A DNA stretch of 6,267 nucleotides from Fidelibacterota bacterium (GTDB taxonomy: Bacteria; Fidelibacterota; Marinisomatia; Marinisomatales; J089): assembly GCA_003695105.1 (NCBI GenBank), contig RFIZ01000133.1, forward strand, positions 1-6,267. The letters run 5' to 3'. Numbering within the stretch: the stretch's first letter is position 1; the number at the start of each line of letters is the position of its first letter. Positions 1-5,046 of this stretch are shown here, piece by piece. Below the pieces are notes generated by a model, which saw only the letters and a list, made by a program, of their open reading frames with translations, was not told the origin of the DNA and ran no database searches. The position numbers and the translations under genes were made by a program.

Positions 1-2
1 CG

Positions 3-860
3 TCCAACCCCACTGTGCCCGATCACGCCGCCTCCGGCTTTACCACGGATTGTACCCAGTGCCATACCTCCACCAGCGACTGGACGGCTGTGAGTTTCGA
101 CCATGCCAGCGTGACTGCACCCTGCGCCGACTGTCACATGCCGGATTACAATAATTTGCCCAACGATACCTATCCCAATGCTCCCAACCACGCCGACCTG
201 GGACTTTCCACTGATTGCACTCTCTGTCACAATTCCACCAGTGACTGGACGGACGTGACCTTCAGCCACGCCAGTGTCTCTTCGATCCCCTGCGCCGATT
301 GTCATTTGAACCAATACAATAACACCACCAATCCCGATCATGCCGCTTCCGGTTTTTCCACCAACTGTACCCTGTGCCATAACTCCACCAGCGACTGGAC
401 CGACGTGACCTTCGATCATTCGCAGGTATCCCAGCCCTGTGCGGATTGTCATTTAAGCGATTACAACGGAGCCACCAATCCCAACCACCTGACCCAGCAA
501 TTTCCCACCACCTGCGAGGATTGTCATGGTACCACTACCTGGACGCCCGCCACCTTTGACCACGATGGGAGCTGGTTCCCGATTTTCTCGGGGAAACACA
601 ATAACAAATGGTCCACCTGTACTGCCGAATGTCATATCAATCCCGCCGATTACGACGTCTTTTCCTGTGGTTTGAACGGCGTGTGCCATGAACACAATCG
701 AACCAGCATGGATAACGAACACCTGGGAGAGGTAAGCGGATACGTGTACGAAAGCAACGCCTGTTATGATTGCCATCCCAACGGGACCGAAGAAGAAGGG
801 GGTGAAGGCGGTGACGACATTCGCAGCTGGCGGGAACACGTGAAAAGGATCCGGAAATAA
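3..860 (+). CDS. Multiheme c-type cytochrome of tandem di-heme modules (5'-truncated)
   Basis: The reading frame is open to the left edge. The residues before the first possible GTG (position 15) already fit the repeat pattern, so the true start and export signal lie upstream. Numbering from position 15, canonical CxxCH heme-attachment motifs sit at residues 13, 37, 68, 93, 118, 142, 167 and 250, eight in total. Residues 202-207 (CTAECH) and 218-225 (CGLNGVCH) are stretched variants. Residues 2-155 are three tandem modules, each with two CxxCH and spacer histidines (PDH/PNH and FDH or SH) suited to be distal heme ligands. A fourth, degenerate module follows, then a C-terminal domain shared with the next gene. 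The tail (258-281) is acidic and glycine-rich, then basic. Known for such proteins: periplasmic or surface electron transfer with bis-histidine hemes. Inferred: part of an outer-membrane conduit with its two downstream neighbours. The partner and terminal acceptor cannot be read from the sequence. Confidence 0.9.
   Translation, partial: SNPTVPDHAASGFTTDCTQCHTSTSDWTAVSFDHASVTAPCADCHMPDYNNLPNDTYPNAPNHADLGLSTDCTLCHNSTSDWTDVTFSHASVSSIPCADCHLNQYNNTTNPDHAASGFSTNCTLCHNSTSDWTDVTFDHSQVSQPCADCHLSDYNGATNPNHLTQQFPTTCEDCHGTTTWTPATFDHDGSWFPIFSGKHNNKWSTCTAECHINPADYDVFSCGLNGVCHEHNRTSMDNEHLGEVSGYVYESNACYDCHPNGTEEEGGEGGDDIRSWREHVKRIRK
18..479 (+). repeat. Three tandem di-heme cytochrome modules
   Basis: Three in-frame repeats lie at 18-188, 189-332 and 333-479, coding for 57, 48 and 49 residues. 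Each follows the plan (P)(D/N)H..G.(S/T)T(D/N)CTxCH, then STSDW(T)xVxF(D/S)H, then PCADCH and a YN-containing linker. The first copy has a longer linker (LPNDTYPNAPN). Copies two and three are the most alike, sharing CTLCHNSTSDWTDVTF. This is expansion by internal duplication within the gene, with at least part of a further copy implied off the left edge. A degenerate fourth unit with a single CEDCH follows at 480-569. Confidence 0.85.
570..785 (+). other. C-terminal cytochrome domain, copy 1, with CX3CH and CX5CH motifs
   Basis: Residues 186-257 of the first cytochrome align without gaps to residues 196-267 of the second, with 43 of 72 positions identical by eye. Shared landmarks are FPI(F/Y)SG.H, W.TC.AECH, P.DY, FSCGLNGVCH, H..T.MD..H.GEV, GY.Y.S and a final CYxCH. 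Two of the three heme-type motifs are non-canonical: CTAECH at 618-635 and CGLNGVCH at 666-689. Confidence 0.8.
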
Positions 861-1675
861 TGGGTCTGACTTCCGTGGTATTGATGGCTGTGTTGGCGGG
901 GATACCCCAGGAAGAACTCACCGATATACCCTGTGCCAATTGTCACTCTCCCAATGCCTGGATACCGCTGGCGCCGGATCATACCTTTCAGCACAATCGG
1001 GATACACTGTTTCCCTTGGAGGGAGAGCATCAGAACGCGGAATGTATTCAATGTCATCCCGGTGAAACGGCCATGGAAACACACGCCTTCGCCCAGGCCA
1101 AACCGGAATGCAGCGCCTGCCATCTGGACATCCACCAGAATGAATTCGGTTCCGAATGCGGGCGATGTCACAATACCAGCGATTGGGACATGAGTCGCTG
1201 GAACCAAAACCACGACCATACGATTTTTGCCCTGAATGGCATGCATGCCTCTCTGGCCTGTCGGGATTGCCACGGGGTCAATTTCCAGCGCCTGGCCGGT
1301 CAGTTGACCACGGATTGTTTCCCCTGTCACTCCAGTCAGTATCGTCTGGCCCGGGAAAACCCGGATCATCCGGATAATGACAATTGCCGGCTCTGTCACA
1401 ACAGCCGGGCATGGTTGCCCATCGATATGTCGCAGCATGACAGTGAATTTTTCCCTATTTATTCCGGTTCCCACCGGGGTACCTGGACAACCTGTGACGC
1501 CGAATGTCATTTTGATCCCTCAGATTACCAGATTTTTTCCTGCGGATTGAACGGAGTCTGCCACAAACATGATAAAACCAAAATGGATCGGAAGCACCGG
1601 GGAGAGGTGGGAGGTTATTCCTACAACAGTGTGAAATGTTATCATTGCCATTCCGGTGGACGCGGAGGAGATTAA
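860..1675 (+). CDS. Second multiheme c-type cytochrome, exported
   Basis: This 271-residue protein has eight canonical CxxCH motifs, at residues 25, 62, 84, 100, 134, 153, 176 and 260. It also has a CX3CH (CDAECH, 212-217) and a CX5CH (CGLNGVCH, 228-235). Residues 45-66 and 120-138 carry the F.L.G.H......C..CH pattern common in bis-histidine multiheme cytochromes. A short hydrophobic N terminus (SVVLMAVLAGIP) is probably a Sec signal. It has no n-region lysine or arginine and no lipobox cysteine, so the product is probably soluble in the periplasm or threaded into a partner. The ATG at 860 overlaps the upstream stop (TAATG), which suggests translational coupling. Stop codons in this frame at 767, 803 and 812, and no ATG, GTG or TTG between 812 and 860, fix the start. 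An AAAGGA at 843-848 may be the ribosome site, with an 11-nt spacer. Only the last 72 residues resemble the upstream cytochrome, and the rest lacks its repeat modules. Likely an electron carrier in the same conduit (inference). Confidence 0.9.
   Translation: MGLTSVVLMAVLAGIPQEELTDIPCANCHSPNAWIPLAPDHTFQHNRDTLFPLEGEHQNAECIQCHPGETAMETHAFAQAKPECSACHLDIHQNEFGSECGRCHNTSDWDMSRWNQNHDHTIFALNGMHASLACRDCHGVNFQRLAGQLTTDCFPCHSSQYRLARENPDHPDNDNCRLCHNSRAWLPIDMSQHDSEFFPIYSGSHRGTWTTCDAECHFDPSDYQIFSCGLNGVCHKHDKTKMDRKHRGEVGGYSYNSVKCYHCHSGGRGGD
1445..1660 (+). other. C-terminal cytochrome domain, copy 2, with CX3CH and CX5CH motifs
   Basis: Residues 196-267 of the second cytochrome. The stretched motifs lie at 1493-1510 (CDAECH) and 1541-1564 (CGLNGVCH). 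The CGLNGVCH octapeptide is identical to that in the first cytochrome although its codons differ (TGC GGA TTG AAC GGA GTC TGC CAC against TGT GGT TTG AAC GGC GTG TGC CAT). The peptide therefore looks conserved by selection rather than by a recent DNA copy. Confidence 0.8.
1664..1670 (+). promoter_or_regulatory. Strong Shine-Dalgarno for the barrel gene
   Basis: GGAGGAG lies five bases before the ATG at 1676 and is embedded in the last codons of the upstream cytochrome. It is the best ribosome site in this operon. It fixes the barrel start and allows independent initiation although the two genes abut exactly. Confidence 0.75.
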
Positions 1676-3214
1676 ATGAAACGTGCAGCCATATTTCTCA
1701 GCCTGATTCTGGCCGGTTCACTCTGGGCCCAGGAACGCATGGAAATCAAAGTGGATGGAAAAATAACCTATATCACCACCGATCAAGTCTATTGTGATGT
1801 GGGTACCGATGCAGGGGTGGGCGAAGGCGACACGCTTCGGATTACCCGGGGAACCGAGGAAGTGGGCCTGGCGGTGGTGACCTACCTGTCCCGGAAATCC
1901 TGCGTGTGCGAACCCCTGGTCCCGGCTGAGACCCTCCAGTTGGGCGACCGGGTTCACCTGGAAAAAGTCAAACTGGTGACGATCGAGGAAGTACCCGAAA
2001 CACCGGCAACCGTGACAACGGCCAAGCCGGTGAACAAGAAGTTTGGTCTGTCTCAATTGGGGAATTTGTCCTATCGGTATACCTATAGTCAGTTCAGTGA
2101 CAGCCTGTTTCATCATCGGAGCATCGCTTCCCTGCAATACGGACTTCACATGACCCGGCCCATCAATACCCAGTTATGGATTTATGGCCGCTCCAATATT
2201 CAAAATCACGACTTCATCCTCTACCAGGCCCGTTGGGAGCTGGGTACGTCTGAAAGTCGTTTTCACACCCAGATCGGTCGGGTCTACTCCAGCGCCATGG
2301 CGGGAGTGGGTGCTACGGACGGGATCCTGTTGGAAACATCATTGTCCGAACGGATTTCCGCCGGTTTGCTGGGGGGTCTGGAACCGGACCCGGCGACCCT
2401 GAAATTCAATTCCAGCGTAACCAAGGGTGGGGTCTTCACTTCCTACCGTTTTCGCCGTGACCAACGTTCTTTGGAGGGAAGTCTGGCCCTGGTAGGACAA
2501 TATGCCTCCGGCAACGTAGACCGTGAATTTTTGTACAACCGGTTTCGCTGGCGCCGGGGCCGACTGTTGTATTTCACCATGAACCAGACCGTGGATTTCT
2601 ATCGGAACGGCGCTGTCGGCGGCCGAAAAGGAGCCACCCTGGTCTCGAACCAATTGTCCCTCCGCATTCGACCCCTGAACTGGCTCAGCATTCAAAGCCG
2701 AATTTCCAGCCGGAAGCAGGTGTTGTATCAACAAAGTAGCCGGTCTTTTCCCGATTCCCTGTTCGTGGACGAAACCCGTTCCGGATGGTACAACGCCGTT
2801 TATTTCAATACATCCGGCGGACGCTCTTACCGCCTGGGGGCGAATTACCGCTTCCAGTCCACCGGAGGGGGAAATTCCATCTATGCGTTCCTGGGATACC
2901 GGGGACCCTATCGCCGGGAGGGCTGGAATTTTGACTATACCGGCAGTTTTCTCCATAATCTGTTGATCACCGGCTCCCGGAACCAATTCGGGTTTACCCG
3001 GAAGGTGGGCCGGAGGGGATCGCTGTTCGCCGAATATGAATTGTATGTCTACGGGTATGGAAACAAATTGGCAGACTACATTCAACATAACGTGACCGCC
3101 ACCTATTCCTGGCAGTATCGCTCCCATCTGGTGGTCTCCACTTCCCTGGATGCCACCGTGGATAAAGATTACAAATACTACTATCTCTATTTTGCCTTCC
3201 ACTACCGGTTTTAA
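1676..3214 (+). CDS. Outer-membrane beta-barrel protein with N-terminal periplasmic domain, putative porin of a porin-cytochrome conduit
   Basis: This 512-residue protein starts with a classical Sec signal: MKRA, a hydrophobic core, and cleavage probably after A18 in SLWA-QE. Residues about 22-100 form a compact beta-rich domain (VGEGDTLRI, EEVGLAVV, LGDRVHL) of the SH3-like type often found on periplasmic proteins. It carries all three cysteines (C40, C76, C78). A Thr/Pro/Val linker (about 100-122) leads to the barrel. Residues about 125-512 alternate polar and hydrophobic residues, are rich in Tyr, Arg, Ser and Gly, and end in HYRF, the terminal-phenylalanine signal recognised by BAM. At about 390 residues the barrel is smaller than MtrB-type conduit porins. 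It abuts the cytochrome stop codon with no gap. Sequence shows an outer-membrane barrel. The role as sheath or scaffold for the two cytochromes is inferred from context only. It could equally be an unrelated porin or assembly factor. Confidence 0.75.
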   Translation: MKRAAIFLSLILAGSLWAQERMEIKVDGKITYITTDQVYCDVGTDAGVGEGDTLRITRGTEEVGLAVVTYLSRKSCVCEPLVPAETLQLGDRVHLEKVKLVTIEEVPETPATVTTAKPVNKKFGLSQLGNLSYRYTYSQFSDSLFHHRSIASLQYGLHMTRPINTQLWIYGRSNIQNHDFILYQARWELGTSESRFHTQIGRVYSSAMAGVGATDGILLETSLSERISAGLLGGLEPDPATLKFNSSVTKGGVFTSYRFRRDQRSLEGSLALVGQYASGNVDREFLYNRFRWRRGRLLYFTMNQTVDFYRNGAVGGRKGATLVSNQLSLRIRPLNWLSIQSRISSRKQVLYQQSSRSFPDSLFVDETRSGWYNAVYFNTSGGRSYRLGANYRFQSTGGGNSIYAFLGYRGPYRREGWNFDYTGSFLHNLLITGSRNQFGFTRKVGRRGSLFAEYELYVYGYGNKLADYIQHNVTATYSWQYRSHLVVSTSLDATVDKDYKYYYLYFAFHYRF

Positions 3215-3289
3215 GTTCGCCGGCAACTCCTGAACCCGTCCCGGAGGACTGACAACCCTCACGAATGGGTCGGTCACCGGCATCGGCCC

Positions 3290-3331
3290 GGGATCGACCT
3301 CCCTTCCGGTCGAATAGATGATCCCGATTTT
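3290..3331 (+). terminator. Possible rho-independent terminator of the cytochrome-barrel operon
   Basis: GGGATC (3290-3295) pairs with GATCCC (3320-3325). Inside it CGACC (3295-3299) pairs with GGTCG (3308-3312) around the loop TCCCTTCC; the C at 3295 can join only one of the two stems. A bulge of seven bases (AATAGAT) sits on the right arm. The hairpin is followed by GATTTT, a short T tract. The bulge and the four-base T run make it a weak candidate. It could instead be a stem that simply precedes the next promoter. Confidence 0.35.
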
Positions 3332-3336
3332 GGGTC

Positions 3337-3365
3337 TTGACAAATAGTTTTTATACAAATAGTTT
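3337..3365 (+). promoter_or_regulatory. Promoter of the marR-bcrCB operon
   Basis: A perfect -35 hexamer TTGACA lies at 3337-3342. Seventeen bases later comes TAGTTT (3360-3365), which matches only three positions of the -10 consensus. TATTAT at 3376-3381 is a better hexamer but is spaced too far from this -35. The surrounding stretch (3335-3382) is strikingly AT-rich against its GC-rich flanks. Transcription from here would give a leader of roughly 65-70 nt before the GTG at 3442. The -35 assignment is solid, the -10 tentative. Confidence 0.5.
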
Positions 3366-3379
3366 CTATGCAAACTATT
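3343..3379 (+). promoter_or_regulatory. Probable MarR-family operator
   Basis: AATAGTTT (3358-3365) and AAACTATT (3372-3379) form a perfect 8-bp inverted repeat around CTATGC, a 22-bp site. A third half-site, AATAGTTT (3343-3350), lies exactly 15 bp upstream in direct orientation. It is part of a 15-bp direct repeat: CAAATAGTTTTTATA at 3341-3355 and CAAATAGTTTCTATG at 3356-3370, 13 of 15 identical. Size and symmetry fit MarR dimer sites. The position between the -35 and the start suits repression of the operon by its own first gene product. Binding by that protein is inferred from proximity. Confidence 0.6.
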
Positions 3380-3432
3380 ATGCGTTCCGTTCTTTACAGC
3401 CCACCTTCAGATTTTCATTCCCGGAACCGGCA

Positions 3433-3437
3433 GGGAG
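3433..3437 (+). promoter_or_regulatory. Shine-Dalgarno that decides the regulator start
   Basis: GGGAG lies four bases before the GTG at 3442. The frame is open further upstream to a TTG at 3337, but that codon is part of the -35 hexamer and the reading would run through the operator. The GTG with this site also gives a normal MarR length. Confidence 0.6.
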
Positions 3438-3441
3438 AGCC

Positions 3442-3879
3442 GTGAGCTATATCGAACACAGCACCGGATTTTTGGTCGTGCGTACGGCCCGGTCCCTGCG
3501 GAAAGCCCTGGATCTGCGCTTTGCCGAGAAAGGGATCACCGCCACCCAATTTATGGTACTGGACGTGTTGCAACAGGAAGGGAACCTGCCTCTCTCCGAA
3601 ATCGGGAAAAAGATATACCTGGACAAACCGGCTGTCACCGGTCTGGCCGACCGTCTGGAGAAGGAGGGATTTGTGGAACGGAAACGCTCCTTGAATGACC
3701 GCCGGGTGGTCAATCTCCATATTACAGACCGGGGTAAGGCCATTCATGATGAACTGGAACCTCTGGTCGTGGCAGTTGACCAGGATTGCACCCGCATTCT
3801 CAGCGGGGAAGAATTGACCGCCTTTCGCACTACTCTCAACCGCATCTGGAATCACACCAATGGAAGCCTTGAATCCTGA
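3442..3879 (+). CDS. MarR-family transcriptional regulator, probable regulator of the benzoyl-CoA reductase operon
   Basis: Starting at the GTG the product is 145 residues, the usual MarR size. The order is family-typical: an N-terminal dimerisation helix (SYIEHSTGFLVVRTARSLRK), then helix ITATQFMVLDVLQ, the winged helix-turn-helix with LSEIGKKIYLDKPAVTGLADRLEKEG split across residues 51-76, a wing with the basic ERKRSLNDRRVV, and TDRGK leading into the C-terminal dimer helix. The DRR in the wing is the conserved DNA-contact motif of the family. The only cysteine is C116, so redox sensing of the two-cysteine type is unlikely, and an aromatic acid or acyl-CoA ligand is a reasonable guess. The gene is first in the operon, preceded by a palindromic site, and overlaps the reductase gene by 20 nt. 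A MarR protein (BadR) controls the badDEFG genes of Rhodopseudomonas palustris. Orthology is not established here, and an autorepressor is as likely as an activator. Confidence 0.88.
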   Translation: MSYIEHSTGFLVVRTARSLRKALDLRFAEKGITATQFMVLDVLQQEGNLPLSEIGKKIYLDKPAVTGLADRLEKEGFVERKRSLNDRRVVNLHITDRGKAIHDELEPLVVAVDQDCTRILSGEELTAFRTTLNRIWNHTNGSLES

Positions 3880-5044
3880 CTGGACCACCTACGAAGATTG
3901 TGTCGCCTACGCGCAATCTCTGTTTGAGGATTTATCCTATTCTTATGCCAGCAATTGGAAGTCGTATTCCCCGGAACGGAAGATCGTAGGCTATTTACCC
4001 CTGTACGTACCCCGGGAAATTCTGGCGGCCCAGTCCGTATTGCCGGTGGGACTCTTTGGTGCCGGCAACCGCCTCCAGGTCGTTCGGGGAGACGCCTATT
4101 TTCAATCCTATATTTGCCATCTCCCCCGGACGGTGGTGGAAATGGCTCTGGGCGGTTACCTGGACGATTTCGACGGTTTCATTTTTCCCTCCATCTGTGA
4201 TGTCATCCGAAACCTTTCCGGAATTTTCCGCCTGAAACGGCCGGAAGCGTACGTAAAATATCTGGATTTTCCGCAGAATTTTGATCCGCAGGTGGGCGGC
4301 GTCTATTATCGGCTGGAATTGGAGAAACTCAGCCGGGATCTGGAACGGCTGAACGGCGTGACCCTGGAGCCGGAAACCTTGAATCAGGCTATTCGTCTTT
4401 ACAATCGCAACCGTGCACTCCTGAATCAACTGGATGAACTCCGCTCCCGGGAACCTCACCGGATCACGGCCACGGAATTCTACCTCTTTCGTCGCGCCGG
4501 ACAGGTATTGAGCGGGGAAGACTGCAATCGTTTCTGGCAGCGGGTGATCGACAGTTCCGCCCAGGTGCAGCGGGAACCGGAGGATAAAATCCGGGTGGTC
4601 ATTGCGGGTTCCTTTTGTGAACAACCCCCCCTGGGGTTGATCAAAACCATCGAAAACGCCGGTTGCTATATTGTCGATGATGATTTTCAACTGGGTCTGC
4701 ACTGGTTTTCGGAGGCGCTGGCGGAAGATACGTCCGATCCGTTGGACGTACTGGTCAAAGCCTACCTGACCCGGTCTCCGGCTTCGGCGGCCGTCTATGC
4801 CACTTCCGATAAAAAAGGTGCCGCCTTGCGGGCGAAAGTAGCTGCCCGCCGGGCCGACGGAGTCATCTTTTGTGCTCCCAGCTTTTGCGATCCGGCCCTG
4901 CTGGACCGACCGTTTTTGGAACAGGCGCTGGACCAGGAGCATATTCGGCATTTCTCTTTTCAATACCATGAAAATCTGGGACAATTCCATGTCATCAAAG
5001 AACAGGCGGGGACCTTTGCCGACATGATCAAACTCTGGGAGTAA
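3860..5044 (+). CDS. bcrC: Benzoyl-CoA reductase, class I (ATP-dependent), subunit C (BcrC/BadD)
   Basis: This 394-residue protein belongs to the 2-hydroxyacyl-CoA dehydratase D-component family. With BcrB it forms the module that reduces the benzoyl-CoA ring to a cyclohexadiene-carbonyl-CoA in the cytoplasm, using electrons energised by the ATPase subunits. Segments I recognise as BcrC-type are YVPREI (49-54), GDAYFQSYICHLPR (77-90), FPSICDVIRNLSG (109-121), FCEQPPLGLIK (252-262) with CYIVDDDF (269-276), APSFCDPALL (339-348) and EQAGTFADMIKLW near the C terminus. C86, C113 and C343 are the best candidates for [4Fe-4S] ligands by family analogy. The ATG at 3860 lies inside the regulator gene and has only a weak GGA nine bases upstream, so translation is probably coupled. 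No better in-frame start follows. The FCEQPP and VDDD signatures favour benzoyl-CoA reductase over 2-hydroxyglutaryl-CoA dehydratase, though a related aryl-CoA substrate remains possible. Confidence 0.9.
   Translation: MEALNPDWTTYEDCVAYAQSLFEDLSYSYASNWKSYSPERKIVGYLPLYVPREILAAQSVLPVGLFGAGNRLQVVRGDAYFQSYICHLPRTVVEMALGGYLDDFDGFIFPSICDVIRNLSGIFRLKRPEAYVKYLDFPQNFDPQVGGVYYRLELEKLSRDLERLNGVTLEPETLNQAIRLYNRNRALLNQLDELRSREPHRITATEFYLFRRAGQVLSGEDCNRFWQRVIDSSAQVQREPEDKIRVVIAGSFCEQPPLGLIKTIENAGCYIVDDDFQLGLHWFSEALAEDTSDPLDVLVKAYLTRSPASAAVYATSDKKGAALRAKVAARRADGVIFCAPSFCDPALLDRPFLEQALDQEHIRHFSFQYHENLGQFHVIKEQAGTFADMIKLWE
5037..5041 (+). promoter_or_regulatory. Shine-Dalgarno of bcrB inside the end of bcrC
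   Basis: GGGAG in the last codons of bcrC, five bases before the ATG at 5047. It supports this start and near-equal translation of two subunits that assemble together. Confidence 0.65.
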
Positions 5045-5046
5045 CC

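Noticed and set aside
18..479. The tandem repeats as a CRISPR array or non-coding satellite
   Set aside because: The repeats are in frame, vary at synonymous sites, and encode heme-binding modules without conserved spacer structure.
764..1510. Open frame on the - strand opposite the second cytochrome
   Set aside because: The opposite strand carries eight canonical CxxCH motifs in phase, so this frame is explained by codon bias of the cytochrome gene.
3251..3275. Short hairpin GAC-ACCC/GGGT-GTC in the intergenic region
   Set aside because: The stem is only four plus three pairs with an internal loop and no T tract, so it is not distinguishable from chance.
2339..3373. Long open frame on the - strand opposite the barrel gene and across the intergenic region
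   Set aside because: No domain, signal or ribosome site is visible, and it runs through the promoter and terminator region. The + strand protein has a signal peptide and barrel features.
3337..3441. Upstream extension of the MarR gene to a TTG at 3337, adding 35 residues
   Set aside because: The TTG is the first half of the TTGACA -35 element and the extension translates the operator repeats into a low-complexity peptide (TNSFYTNSFYANYY). The GTG at 3442 has a good ribosome site and gives a normal MarR length.
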